A DNA stretch of 49,003 nucleotides from Lachnospiraceae bacterium (GCA_029008875.1 JAQXJP010000016.1:1-49003); one strand, 5' to 3'; positions 33,498 through 43,205 are shown, counted from the stretch's first letter. Translations and numbers: made by a program. The notes: generated by a model not told the origin, from the letters alone.

Positions 33498-35711
33498 TTA
33501 CAAGTGCAGCACTCTCTCTTTGATCTCCTGGGTACGGCCCTGGTTCCAGAACTGTGTGCCGATGTAGCCACAGGTACGGCGCGCTACCGACATCTGATCC
33601 TGATCGCGGTTGCCGCAGTTCGGGCACTCCCAGATGAGCTTGCCGCTTCCCTCTTCATTCACAATCTTGATCTCCCCATCGTATCCGCACTTCATACAGT
33701 AATCACTCTTGGTATTGAGTTCGGCGTACATAATGTTCTCATAAATGTACTGCATTACTGACAATACCGCATCAATATTGTTCTGCATATTCGGCACTTC
33801 CACGTAGCTGATTGCTCCTCCCGGAGACAATGCCTGGAACTGAGCCTCGAATTTCAGCTTGTCAAAGGCATTAATCTGTTCGGTGACATGAACGTGATAG
33901 CTGTTGGTGATGTAATTCTTGTCGGTCACGCCCTCGATGATACCGAAACGCTTCTGCAAGCACTTTGCAAACTTGTAGGTGGTGGACTCCAGCGGAGTTC
34001 CGTACAGAGAAAAGTCAATGTTGGTCTCTGCCTTCCAGCCTGCACATGCATCATTCAACTTCTGCATCACTTCGATTGCAAACGGTGTTCCAACCTCTGA
34101 ATCCGTGTGTGACACGCCGGTCATATATCTCACGCACTCGCACAGACCTGCGTATCCCAGGGAGATGGTGGAATATCCGCCGAAGAGCAGCTTGTCGATA
34201 ACCTCTCCCTTTTTGAGACGGGCAAGAGCACCGTTCTGCCACAGAATGGGAGCCACATCCGAAGGCGTACCCAGAAGTCGTTTATGTCTGCACATCAACG
34301 CACGGTAGCACAGCTCCAGACGCTCATCGAAAATCTCCCAGAATTTATTCATATCCTTGCCGGATGAACAAGCAATGTCCACCAGATTCAAGGTGACCAC
34401 GCCCTGATTGAAACGTCCGTAGTATTTGCCTTTTCCCTCCACATAGTTCAATGCTCCCGCAACGTTCTCCGTGGTGCGGTCCGGAGTCAGGAAGCTTCTG
34501 CAGCCCATGCAGGTGTAGCACTGACCTTCCCCGGTCTTGTCCACCTTCAGCTCCTTCATCTTCTTCTCGGAAATGTAATCCGGAACCAGTCTCTTGGCAG
34601 AGCACTGAGCTGCCAGCTTGGTCAGGTACCAGTATTTGGAATCCTCCGTAATATTATCTTCCTCAAGGACATAAATCAATTTGGGGAACGCCGGTGTGAT
34701 ATACACACCCTTCTCGTTCTTCACGCCCTTGATTCTCTGATGAAGCATCTCCTCGATGATTGCCGCAAGATCCGCCTTGGTCTGTGGATCCTGAACCTCG
34801 TTCAAGTACATAAATACGGTGATGAACGGCGCCTGTCCGTTGGTGGTCATCAGCGTGATTACCTGATACTGAATCATCTGGACACCGCGGTTGATCTCCT
34901 CCTTGACGCGAAGCTCCGCAACTGCGTTGATCTTGTCCTCCTCCGGAGCAAGTCCGATCTCCTCAAATTCCGCTCTCACCTGGGCACGGAATTTCTCACG
35001 GCTCACCTGCACGAAGGGAGCAAGGTGTGACAGAGAGATACTCTGTCCGCCGTACTGGCTGGATGCAATCTGTGCAATGGCCTGGGTTGCAATGTTGCAG
35101 GCGGTGGAAAAACTCTTCGGCGGATCAATCATGGTCTCCGAAATTACGGTACCGTTCTGAAGCATATCCTCCAGATTCACAAGACAACAGTTGTGCATAT
35201 GCTGTGCAAAATAGTCCGCATCGTGGAAATGGATCAGCCCCTTCTCATGGGCTTCCACAATATCCTCCGGGAGAAGGAAACGGCGTGTGATATCCTTGGA
35301 CACCTCGCCGGCCATATAGTCTCGCTGAACAGAATTCACCGTAGGATTCTTGTTGGAATTCTCCTGCTTTACTTCTTCGTTATTGCACTCCAGAAGGCTG
35401 AGAATCTGTTCGTCGGTGGAATTGGATTTACGCACCAGTGCTCTCCTGTAACGATAGGTAATATAGTTACGCGCAACGGTGAATGCATGCTGATTCATCA
35501 ACTGGTTCTCCACCATATCCTGAATCTCCTCCACGCTGGGGGAACGCTTCATGTTCTCACATGCGTTTTCCACATTGCGGGCAATCTCCTGAATCTGCTC
35601 GTCGGACAATTTCTCGTAATCGATAACGGAAGCATTTGCTTTTTCGATAGCTGCAATGATCTTCTGAATATCGAAAACTGCCTCGCTACCACTTCTCTTA
35701 ATAATCTTCAT
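33498..35711 (-). CDS. nrdD: Anaerobic ribonucleoside-triphosphate reductase (class III)
   Basis: The 737-residue enzyme reduces ribonucleoside triphosphates without oxygen. An N-terminal ATP-cone (about 1-95: KRSGSEAVFDIQKIIAAIEK) senses nucleotide levels. The catalytic barrel contains HFHDADYFAQHMHNCCLVNL-type sequence and the cysteine-rich CYTCMGCRSF region. The C-terminus holds two CxxC zinc ligands (CMKCGYDG, CPNCGNRD) and the glycyl-radical motif RTCGYIGTQFWNQG with G715. All key features are intact. Transcription starts at a promoter overlapped by NrdR boxes. Confidence 0.97.
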   Translation of the reverse strand: MKIIKRSGSEAVFDIQKIIAAIEKANASVIDYEKLSDEQIQEIARNVENACENMKRSPSVEEIQDMVENQLMNQHAFTVARNYITYRYRRALVRKSNSTDEQILSLLECNNEEVKQENSNKNPTVNSVQRDYMAGEVSKDITRRFLLPEDIVEAHEKGLIHFHDADYFAQHMHNCCLVNLEDMLQNGTVISETMIDPPKSFSTACNIATQAIAQIASSQYGGQSISLSHLAPFVQVSREKFRAQVRAEFEEIGLAPEEDKINAVAELRVKEEINRGVQMIQYQVITLMTTNGQAPFITVFMYLNEVQDPQTKADLAAIIEEMLHQRIKGVKNEKGVYITPAFPKLIYVLEEDNITEDSKYWYLTKLAAQCSAKRLVPDYISEKKMKELKVDKTGEGQCYTCMGCRSFLTPDRTTENVAGALNYVEGKGKYYGRFNQGVVTLNLVDIACSSGKDMNKFWEIFDERLELCYRALMCRHKRLLGTPSDVAPILWQNGALARLKKGEVIDKLLFGGYSTISLGYAGLCECVRYMTGVSHTDSEVGTPFAIEVMQKLNDACAGWKAETNIDFSLYGTPLESTTYKFAKCLQKRFGIIEGVTDKNYITNSYHVHVTEQINAFDKLKFEAQFQALSPGGAISYVEVPNMQNNIDAVLSVMQYIYENIMYAELNTKSDYCMKCGYDGEIKIVNEEGSGKLIWECPNCGNRDQDQMSVARRTCGYIGTQFWNQGRTQEIKERVLHL

Positions 35712-35767
35712 CTGCGTGACTCCTCTGATATATTTGATACAAGCCTATGTATTACGTTCTGAAATCA

Positions 35768-35818
35768 ATTATACAATATCTTGTGGTTTTGTCAATGAAA
35801 TAAATCTAGATTATGTGG
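35768..35818 (-). promoter_or_regulatory. nrdD promoter with paired NrdR boxes
   Basis: TTGACA (35790-35795) and TATAAT (35768-35773), 16 bases apart, form a near-consensus promoter on the minus strand. Two NrdR-like boxes overlap it: ATACAATATCTTGTGG (35771-35786) and AATCTAGATTATGTGG (35803-35818). Their centres are 32 bases apart, the three-turn spacing known for NrdR sites, so the nucleotide-sensing repressor NrdR probably controls this gene. Confidence 0.8.
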
Positions 35819-35901
35819 TTTTATTTTTTCACTCAAAATCCGAAGCATCCCTCTGAAACCGTTGATTTTACTGTCTTTGCAGATGTTCTTATACAGAAGT
35901 C

Positions 35902-35925
35902 ACAATTTTTTCACAAAAAAATTGT
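35902..35925. other. AT-rich hairpin in the nrdD/ABC exporter intergenic region
   Basis: ACAATTTTTT and AAAAAATTGT pair around a short centre. It lies in the 348-base divergent region (35712-36059). The region also holds a possible plus-strand promoter (TTGACA at about 36014) and a CACC...GGTG dyad, but I see no gene in it. Confidence 0.45.
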
Positions 35926-36059
35926 AGTATTTGTTGCAGCACTTTACATAAGAATTGTATGATATGATATATTCCACCCACCAAAATATGGAAAATCCGG
36001 TGGAGCGGAAATATTGACATAATAATTAATATTAATATAAGGAAAGGAAGCATTCTTAC

Positions 36060-37808
36060 GTGTTAAAGACAATCGGAAGACAAATAAAAGAATACACGGC
36101 AGCCTCCATCGCCACCCCCTGCTTTATGCTGCTGGAGGTGCTCATGGAGACCCTGATTCCCCTTATGATGGCATCCATCATCGATGACGGGGTATACAAG
36201 GGAGATATGCACCATATCACAGTCATGGGATTGTGGATGATTCTGGCCGCCTTGTTCAGTCTGCTAGGAGGACTTCTCGGCGCCTTTTACGGAGCGAAGG
36301 CATCCATGGGTCTTGGCAAGAATCTGCGAAAAGCCATGTTTGCCAACATCCAGACGTTCTCCTTCGCCAACATTGACAAATTCAGCACCGCAGGTCTCGT
36401 CACACGACTGACCACGGATGTGACCAATATTCAAAACGCATACCAGATGATTCTGCGCATGTGCATGCGGGCTCCGGCCAGTCTGATCTGTGCCATGGCC
36501 ATGTCCTTTTTCATCAGCCCGCCCATCGCCTGCATTTACCTGGTGGCGGTTATTCTGTTGGGAATCCTCCTGACAATCATCACCGTCAAAGCCATGGGCT
36601 ATTTTCAGGAAGCCTTCCGCAAATATGATGATTTGAACGAGAGCGTGCAGGAAAATATCTCCGCCATTCGAGTGGTGAAGGCCTTCGTCCGGGAGGACTA
36701 CGAGAAGGAGCGCTTCAAAAAAGCCAGCAACAATATCAAGAGGATGCTTTCCCGGGCAGAGAAAATCGTTATGTGGAACAACCCTGCCATGCAACTTGCC
36801 ATGTACAGCTGCATTCTTCTCATCAGCTGGGTGGGTGCCAGAATGATTGTGGGAAGTACGCTGGAAACCGGTGAACTCATGGCGCTTCTCACCTATTGCA
36901 TGAACATTCTTATGCATCTAATGTTTTTGTCCATGGTCTTCGTTATGATCTCCATGAGTGTGGCCAGCGGTCAGAGAGTGGCAGAGGTAATCAATGAGGA
37001 GAGCACTCTAAAAAATCCAAAGAACCCGGAATATGTTGTGGCAGACGGCTCCATCCGCTTTGAGGATGTATCCTTCAGCTATTCCTCCACCTCGGAAACG
37101 CCGGTGCTCGACCACATCAATCTGGACATCAAATCCGGCGAGACCATCGGAATCATCGGAGGAACCGGAAGTTCCAAATCCTCCCTGGTGAATCTGATCA
37201 GCCGCCTTTATGACGTCAACGATGGTGCTGTCATCGTGGGCGGAATGGATGTGCGGAACTACGATATGAAAGCCCTCCGGGATCAGGTATCCGTCGTACT
37301 GCAGAACAACGTTCTCTTTTCCGGAACCATTCTGGAGAATCTCCGATGGGGTAATCCGGATGCCACCGAGGAGGAGTGCATCGACGCCTGCAAGCAGGCT
37401 TGTGCCGATGAATTTGTCTCACAGCTACCGGATGGCTACAACACGTACATTGAACAGGGCGGAACCAACGTATCCGGAGGTCAGAAGCAGCGACTATGCA
37501 TAGCCCGCGCTCTCCTGAAAAAGCCTCGCATTCTGATTCTCGACGACAGCACCAGTGCCGTGGACACCGCCACCGACGCCAAAATCCGTCAGGCCATGCG
37601 GGATGCCATCCCGGGTACCACCAAACTGATTATCGCACAGCGCATCACTTCCGTCATGGATTCGGATCGCATCATTGTGTTAAGCGACGGCAAATTGGAC
37701 GGTTTCGGAACCCATGAAGAGTTGCTGGAAAACAATGCCATCTACCGTGATGTCTACGAATCTCAGACAAGCGGCGGCGGTGATTTCGACGAAGGAGGTG
37801 CACAGTAA
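36060..37808 (+). CDS. ABC exporter half-transporter with degenerate ATP site
   Basis: The 582-residue protein has six membrane helices and a C-terminal nucleotide-binding domain. Walker A reads GGTGSSKSS (367-375), the signature VSGGQ is intact (471-475), but Walker B ends ILILDDS with D496 where catalytic glutamate is expected, and the H-loop has Q527 (IIAQR) instead of histidine. This is the pattern of the non-catalytic partner in heterodimeric multidrug/lipid exporters. The start is a GTG with GGAAG 9 bases upstream. The stop overlaps the next gene's ATG by one base. Substrate unknown. Confidence 0.92.
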   Translation: MLKTIGRQIKEYTAASIATPCFMLLEVLMETLIPLMMASIIDDGVYKGDMHHITVMGLWMILAALFSLLGGLLGAFYGAKASMGLGKNLRKAMFANIQTFSFANIDKFSTAGLVTRLTTDVTNIQNAYQMILRMCMRAPASLICAMAMSFFISPPIACIYLVAVILLGILLTIITVKAMGYFQEAFRKYDDLNESVQENISAIRVVKAFVREDYEKERFKKASNNIKRMLSRAEKIVMWNNPAMQLAMYSCILLISWVGARMIVGSTLETGELMALLTYCMNILMHLMFLSMVFVMISMSVASGQRVAEVINEESTLKNPKNPEYVVADGSIRFEDVSFSYSSTSETPVLDHINLDIKSGETIGIIGGTGSSKSSLVNLISRLYDVNDGAVIVGGMDVRNYDMKALRDQVSVVLQNNVLFSGTILENLRWGNPDATEEECIDACKQACADEFVSQLPDGYNTYIEQGGTNVSGGQKQRLCIARALLKKPRILILDDSTSAVDTATDAKIRQAMRDAIPGTTKLIIAQRITSVMDSDRIIVLSDGKLDGFGTHEELLENNAIYRDVYESQTSGGGDFDEGGAQ

Positions 37809-39706
37809 TGCCAAAACCAGCCGGACCAAGACCGATGGGGCCAAAGCCCCAAATCAAGAACCCCGGGAAGCTTTTTGCCCGCCTGATGGGATTTATTTTC
37901 AAAAATTACGGCGTACAATACCTGATTGTAATTGTGTGCATTTTGGTAAACGTGTTTGCCTCCATTCAGGGAACCCAGTTTCTGAAAACCCTGATTGATG
38001 ACTACATCTCTCCACTGCTGCTCCAGGATATGCCGGATTTTACCCCGCTTTTCATGGCGATGGCACGAGTTGCCCTGTTCTATGCTCTGGGCGTGATTGC
38101 CTCCCTGATACAGCAGCGGATTTTGATCGACATCTCCCAAGGCTCCATCAACAACATGCGCAACCAACTGTTTGAGCACATGCAGGACCTTCCCATACGC
38201 TTTTTTGACACCCATTCCCACGGGGATATCATGTCCATCTACACCAACGACATCGATACCCTGCGCCAGCTGATCAGCCAGAGTATTCCGCAGATCATCA
38301 ACAGTGCCGTGACCGTTGTGGGAATTTTTGTGATGATGTGTACCTTAAGCATTCCCCTTACTGGAATCACGGTTGTCATGGTCATCATCACCATCCTATT
38401 AACCAAATTTTTTGCAGGCCACAGCAGCCGATATTTCATGGCACAGCAGAAAGATATCGGAGCATTGAACGGTTTTATCGAGGAGATGGTAAGCGGTCAG
38501 AAGGTGGTCAAGGTATTCAACCACGAGGAAGAGAATATCCAGCGCTTCAACGAATTGAACGATCAGCTTTTTGACAGCGCATACAATGCAAACCGCTATT
38601 CCAACAGCCTGGGACCAATCAATGCGCAGATCGGCAATCTGAGCTACGTTCTGTGCGCTATGATTGGCGGCGTCATGGCGCTCACCGGCTTCGGAGGGCT
38701 GTCCGTAGGTTCCCTGGCCAGTTTTCTGTCCTACAACAAGAACTTCAGCATGCCCATCAACCAGGTATCGCAGCAATTCAATTCCATTATTATGGCTCTG
38801 GCCGGAGCCGATCGTATTTTTACCCTGTTGGATGAGATTCCGGAGACGGATGAAGGATATGTCACTCTGGTCAACGCCAAAATGGAGAACGGCTCTCTGA
38901 TTGAAACTCCGGAGCACACCGGCATCTGGGCCTGGAAACATATTCACCAGGCAGATCAGACAGTGGACTACATCCGTCTCACCGGAGATGTGGTATTCGA
39001 CAGTGTGGATTTTGGATATGTTCCGGAGAAGACAGTCCTCCATGAGGTGGATTTGTACGCTACCCCGGGTCAGAAAATTGCTTTTGTGGGCTCCACGGGA
39101 GCCGGAAAGACTACCATCACCAACCTGATTAACCGTTTTTACGATATTCAGGACGGCAAGATTCGGTATGACGGTATCAATATCAATAAAATCAAGAAGG
39201 CGGACCTGCGCCATTCTCTCGGCATGGTTCTTCAGGATACTCATCTGTTCACCGCCAGCGTTATGGAGAATATCCGCTACGGCAAGCTGGATGCTACCGA
39301 TGAGGAAGTGTTTGCCGCTGCCAAACTGGCCAACGCCGACACCTTCATCCGCCAGTTGCCGGATGGATACAACACCATCCTCCACGGGGACGGCGCCAAC
39401 TTGAGTCAGGGGCAACGCCAGCTGATTGCCATCGCAAGAGCTGCCATCGCCAACCCGCCGGTATTAATCCTGGATGAAGCCACCAGCTCTATCGACACCC
39501 GAACCGAGCGAATCGTTCAGGAGGGCATGGATAAACTGATGCAGGGCCGAACCACCTTTGTCATCGCCCATCGCCTGTCCACCGTCAAGAACAGCGACTG
39601 CATCATCGTACTGGAGCAGGGCCGTGTCATCGAGCGCGGAAATCACGAAGAGCTCCTTGCCAAGAAGGGCAAATACTACCAGCTCTACACCGGCAAAACC
39701 GCGTAG
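37808..39706 (+). CDS. ABC exporter half-transporter with canonical ATP site
   Basis: The 632-residue partner subunit has a proline-rich N-terminal extension, six membrane helices and a full nucleotide-binding domain: Walker A GSTGAGKTT (428-436), Q-loop MVLQDTHLF, signature LSQGQRQ, Walker B LILDEATSSID with catalytic glutamate and H-loop VIAHRLSTV. An insert of about 45 residues (352-396, GIWAWKHIHQADQ) precedes the domain. With the degenerate partner, it should provide the catalytic site of a heterodimeric exporter. The ATG overlaps the upstream stop (TAATG). Confidence 0.93.
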   Translation: MPKPAGPRPMGPKPQIKNPGKLFARLMGFIFKNYGVQYLIVIVCILVNVFASIQGTQFLKTLIDDYISPLLLQDMPDFTPLFMAMARVALFYALGVIASLIQQRILIDISQGSINNMRNQLFEHMQDLPIRFFDTHSHGDIMSIYTNDIDTLRQLISQSIPQIINSAVTVVGIFVMMCTLSIPLTGITVVMVIITILLTKFFAGHSSRYFMAQQKDIGALNGFIEEMVSGQKVVKVFNHEEENIQRFNELNDQLFDSAYNANRYSNSLGPINAQIGNLSYVLCAMIGGVMALTGFGGLSVGSLASFLSYNKNFSMPINQVSQQFNSIIMALAGADRIFTLLDEIPETDEGYVTLVNAKMENGSLIETPEHTGIWAWKHIHQADQTVDYIRLTGDVVFDSVDFGYVPEKTVLHEVDLYATPGQKIAFVGSTGAGKTTITNLINRFYDIQDGKIRYDGININKIKKADLRHSLGMVLQDTHLFTASVMENIRYGKLDATDEEVFAAAKLANADTFIRQLPDGYNTILHGDGANLSQGQRQLIAIARAAIANPPVLILDEATSSIDTRTERIVQEGMDKLMQGRTTFVIAHRLSTVKNSDCIIVLEQGRVIERGNHEELLAKKGKYYQLYTGKTA

Positions 39707-39724
39707 CGGCATGGGGCCAGGGGT

Positions 39725-40186
39725 CTCTTGCCGCCGCCATCGCGCTGCGTCCCCCAGACAGGTACTTGGCGGCACCTATTTGTAAAATCTTGTTTTCTAA
39801 CGGCTGGTCTGTGCTTCCTCCCATTCTTACTGTGCGCCAAAACGAGGACACCCCGCCGTTTTTGTTTGTCCGAGGGTGGAGTATTTCTGCAGAATACTTA
39901 GTGGCTCTTGACGTGCCCGGACACTGATACCACCGCGGCGAGGACCTGTTTGACCGAAGGGAGTTCCACAGCCGCGGTTATTATCATAAAAAAAGTGTCC
40001 GGGTACGTCTTAGAGCCAGTTAGTGTTCGAAGCCTTACTCCGCCCCGGGCAAACAAAAGCGGCGGGGTGTTCGCGTGTTGTCGTACAGCAAAAGGAAGCA
40101 CAGCCTTCGCCTAGAAAACTACGATTCCCAAAGCGGTGCCGCCAAGTGCCTGTCCGGGGGACGCAGCGCGATGGCGGCGGTAAGAG
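39725..40186. repeat. 462-bp long inverted-repeat element with no coding capacity
   Basis: The left arm (39725-39939) and right arm (39971-40186) are imperfect reverse complements over about 215 bases, with a 31-base centre. Of the first 50 positions counted from the CTT at 39727, 47 match, and the three differences are all transitions. Further paired blocks include ACACCCCGCCG, CTGTGCTTCCT and CCCGGACAC. The element starts 18 bases after the exporter stop and ends 8 bases before the end of the hydrolase gene. It holds no plausible gene. It could be a non-autonomous mobile element or a large structured RNA. Confidence 0.9.
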
Positions 40187-40194
40187 GAATGTCC

Positions 40195-41220
40195 CTATTC
40201 ATTCCGCAGGACATCCACGAATTTGCCGACTTCTGCCCAGGCCTTTTTGGACTCCGGAAGATTTAAGTACGCCATCTGGAATACGTGGAACATGCCCTCG
40301 TAGATGCTCAGGCGCACCTTCCTGCCCTGTTGCCTGGCCTTGGCTGCCACCTGCACGGAATCGGACAGGAGCATCTCGATGCTCCCCACCTGAATCAGCA
40401 TGGGAGGAAATTCCCGGAAATCCCCGAACAAGGGGGAGATGTATGGATTCATGGGATCGTTGTCCCCGGCATAATCGTTCAGATAAATCAGGGATTCCCT
40501 GGTGTTGCCGAACAGCGGATCCTTGTCGTAGTTGGTGGTGTAGGACTCTCCGCTTGCGGTCACATCCGTCCATGGAGACATTGCCACAATGCCGCTGGGC
40601 ATGGGCATGTTGTGATCCCGCAGATACATGGTCAGGGCCATGGCCAGTCCTCCCCCCGCGGAATCGCCGGCAATCAGAATCTGGTCTCCGAACCAGCCCT
40701 GATCCAGCAGCCACTTGTAGGACTCCACTGCATCCTTGAGAGCCGCAGGATAGGGATCTTCCGGCGCCACCCGGTAATCCGGCGTCAACACGCTACAACC
40801 CTTGCTCACCTCATTGTAGAGACCTGCAAACACATAGTACGCGTTGCGCACCGCCCCCATATATCCGCCGCCGTGGAGTTGCAGAATCACCTTGTCGGTG
40901 GCCGGGTTCTCCTTGGATTGCAGATACTTCATGGTGAAATCTCCCATGTCAATATGGGTGAATGTAAAGCAGGACGGCACTTTCCAAGGTGGTTCCTGCA
41001 TGCGCTTGCGCAATTCTCCGGTCTTAATCTTTTTGCCAATGGCAAGGTCATTGGTAAAATGTCGCATCAAATCCGCCACCACGCGGCCTCTGATACTGAC
41101 CCCCTCCTCCGACGGTTTTTTCTCAATCTCCGGCTGGTAATTCGAGAAGCTCTTCTCCTCATTCTCTTCAGGAGCATCGTTCTCCAACCCGAACCGCTTC
41201 GTAATCCAATGGTTTATCAT
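40195..41220 (-). CDS. Alpha/beta hydrolase, hormone-sensitive lipase-like family
   Basis: The 341-residue protein has the oxyanion-hole motif HGGGY (116-120) and the nucleophile elbow GDSAGG (185-190, S187), followed by AMSPWTDVT, LIQVGSIEMLLSDS (acid) and EGMFHVFQ (histidine). It would hydrolyse an ester of a small or lipid molecule. An N-terminal acidic segment of about 80 residues precedes the fold. Its start overlaps the upstream DUF6320 gene by 4 bases (ATGA), so it is the last gene of a three-gene unit whose first gene is an acyltransferase. Confidence 0.9.
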   Translation of the reverse strand: MINHWITKRFGLENDAPEENEEKSFSNYQPEIEKKPSEEGVSIRGRVVADLMRHFTNDLAIGKKIKTGELRKRMQEPPWKVPSCFTFTHIDMGDFTMKYLQSKENPATDKVILQLHGGGYMGAVRNAYYVFAGLYNEVSKGCSVLTPDYRVAPEDPYPAALKDAVESYKWLLDQGWFGDQILIAGDSAGGGLAMALTMYLRDHNMPMPSGIVAMSPWTDVTASGESYTTNYDKDPLFGNTRESLIYLNDYAGDNDPMNPYISPLFGDFREFPPMLIQVGSIEMLLSDSVQVAAKARQQGRKVRLSIYEGMFHVFQMAYLNLPESKKAWAEVGKFVDVLRNE

Positions 41221-41882
41221 ATATGAAATCTCCGTTGTAATTCTGTTCTTGCTCTTCTATCCCCGAGAATCACGGTTCCCAAAAAAATAAAGAGGGATAC
41301 TCCAAAGGCGATAAAAGCCAAAACCGGGAAGGTTATGATACCTACTGCAAAGAGAATAATGGGAATCAGGCTAAGCAAAATGGTAAGTATCTGCGCCATG
41401 AGATAACTCTGCCAGTTCCGGTGATTGATCACCATCAGAAGAAGAATCCCAAAATCCATCAACAGGATGCCGGCGGGCATCACATAATTCATGGACCATG
41501 CGCGATATCCGATCACGTTGTCGATGCCAAACATCACCGCAATGCCCGTGATAATCAGACTCACAATCTTGAACATATACCCGGACTTCCCGATGATGGC
41601 CAGGCGCAATACCACGTTGGCGTAAAAAAGAATCAGCACCACAATCAAGCTCCACATAATCTCGGACCGGACGGCGTAGTTAATTCCCACGGTAATCACA
41701 GCGGCAAGGAGGGAGAGAAACAAAAACAGGTTCTCCAGAAAACGGTACTTCCTCGTCACACCCCTGACATCCGGGTACATGGGGGTTTGCTCCATGGCGG
41801 ATTTATCCAGAACACACTTGCAAAAAGGACATTTATCGGTCTTGTCCAGTATATCAACATTACAAATTTTACATCTACTCAT
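41217..41882 (-). CDS. DUF6320 zinc-ribbon membrane protein
   Basis: The 221-residue protein starts with a zinc-ribbon-like motif, CKICNVDILDKTDKCPFCKC (two CxxC pairs), followed by six membrane helices. This layout fits DUF6320 as I know it. The ATG at 41882 is chosen: it lies 8 bases inside the end of the acyltransferase gene, so translation is coupled on both sides. Its position between an acyltransferase and an esterase suggests a membrane partner in ester formation or export, which is an inference. Confidence 0.8.
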   Translation of the reverse strand: MSRCKICNVDILDKTDKCPFCKCVLDKSAMEQTPMYPDVRGVTRKYRFLENLFLFLSLLAAVITVGINYAVRSEIMWSLIVVLILFYANVVLRLAIIGKSGYMFKIVSLIITGIAVMFGIDNVIGYRAWSMNYVMPAGILLMDFGILLLMVINHRNWQSYLMAQILTILLSLIPIILFAVGIITFPVLAFIAFGVSLFIFLGTVILGDRRARTELQRRFHI

Positions 41883-43176
41883 AATATACCCCATTCGTCT
41901 CAATTTTCACATCTGCCCCATCCTCCGCGATAGTGGTAAAGAAGCGCCGCTGCACGGACGCGTGGGCAAACAGGGAACTGAAGGTAAACACCAAGGTATC
42001 CTCATAGGAGACAATCGTTCCCTTCATGGACTGACCCTTTGACATGGGGATAAAGGCGTGAAAAATATCAATGTAGGGCTTGTAGGCATCCTCGATGGTG
42101 ATATTGCCCACGTTGGTGACGGTTGCGGTGTTTGCCGTGGCGGATTTGGAGTAGACCACCCGCATGGCGATATTCTTGAGAAACAGCGGAATCGGCCGCA
42201 TCCATTTGTTTTTCTGGTTGGAGACACTGTAGGAAAACAGATCCTCCAGATGCTCCTTGTTAATCTGGCTGCGAAGGCTGTTCTTCACAATCTCCACCAC
42301 CTCCGGGAAGGTGTAATCCTCCCGGTCCGCCTTGAATTCCGCGGACACCATCACGAAAAAGTTCTTGGTGGTCACCGACTCAAAGTAGGGGCGCAAATTC
42401 ACCGGAACCGCAACGCGGATCGGTCGTTTTTCCACCATCCGGTGGAGGCACTCCACATAGGTGCTCCAGATAAAGTCCGCAACCAAATACTCGTTGATGG
42501 ACACCCCATAGCGGTGGCAAATTTCCTTGAGCTGGGAAACGGGAATCCTGCCGTGGATCACGCCGAACTCCCCCTCCGGAAGCTTATCCTTCTTGATCAG
42601 ATACGCTTTCTCCGTCTTAAATCCACTGGGCTTGCTGCGCTTGTAATTCTTGATAAAGCTGTCCTCCCGATTGAGGGAGGTGCTCTCGCTTAAGGTGTCC
42701 CCCGCAATGTCCTTCAGCTGGGGATGGACGAGGCGGAGATACTGATAGGTCAGCTCCCGGATAAAATTGAGTCCTCCCATTCCGTCCGTCAGGACATGGA
42801 ACACTTCCAGATTGATTCGCTTCCCGTAATAGGATACCTGAAACAGGTAGCTCCGGTTGCGGTTCGCCTTGATGTAGCGGCAGGGGAACGTATTCTCCTC
42901 CTTCACCTTGGGTGCCGGCTTTCCGTTCTCCTCGAAATAAAACCAGAACACCCCCCTGCGCAGACGCAGATTAAAGCCGTCAAACTTCGGGAGCACAATG
43001 TCCAATGCCTGCTGCAGCAAATCCGGCTGGATCTCCTCCGTCAATGTGACGCTGATACGATAAATATTGGTCATGCTCTCGCCCGCGATTGCCGGGAACA
43101 GATGGGCCGTGTTATCCAACTTGTCCCATCGAATTGTCCCTTTCAGCGGCGTAGCCTTCTGTCGCACCTTTTTCAT
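41875..43176 (-). CDS. Condensation-domain/alcohol acetyltransferase-like acyltransferase
   Basis: The 433-residue protein has the fold signature of CoA-dependent acyltransferases and nonribosomal-peptide condensation domains: the catalytic HVLTDGMGG (H127, D131, G132), an N-terminal ITVTLTEEIQPDLLQQALD-like substrate half, and a C-terminal half with VPVNLRPYFES and NVGNITIED. Such enzymes transfer acyl groups to hydroxyl or amino acceptors. No carrier protein domain is present, so a free or membrane-bound acceptor is likely. It is first in a unit with DUF6320 and the esterase, opposite a FadR-type regulator. Confidence 0.83.
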   Translation of the reverse strand: MKKVRQKATPLKGTIRWDKLDNTAHLFPAIAGESMTNIYRISVTLTEEIQPDLLQQALDIVLPKFDGFNLRLRRGVFWFYFEENGKPAPKVKEENTFPCRYIKANRNRSYLFQVSYYGKRINLEVFHVLTDGMGGLNFIRELTYQYLRLVHPQLKDIAGDTLSESTSLNREDSFIKNYKRSKPSGFKTEKAYLIKKDKLPEGEFGVIHGRIPVSQLKEICHRYGVSINEYLVADFIWSTYVECLHRMVEKRPIRVAVPVNLRPYFESVTTKNFFVMVSAEFKADREDYTFPEVVEIVKNSLRSQINKEHLEDLFSYSVSNQKNKWMRPIPLFLKNIAMRVVYSKSATANTATVTNVGNITIEDAYKPYIDIFHAFIPMSKGQSMKGTIVSYEDTLVFTFSSLFAHASVQRRFFTTIAEDGADVKIETNGVYYE

Positions 43177-43205
43177 AGTCTTTCCCCTAAATAAATGATA
43201 GTATC

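Noticed and set aside
38399..39415. 338-codon frame on the minus strand inside the second exporter gene
   Set aside because: It lies entirely antisense to a full-length ABC protein with all motifs and its translation has no recognisable domain.
39707..40190. Plus-strand frame starting at 40023
   Set aside because: It begins inside the inverted-repeat element and continues antisense to the hydrolase gene, with no protein-like features.
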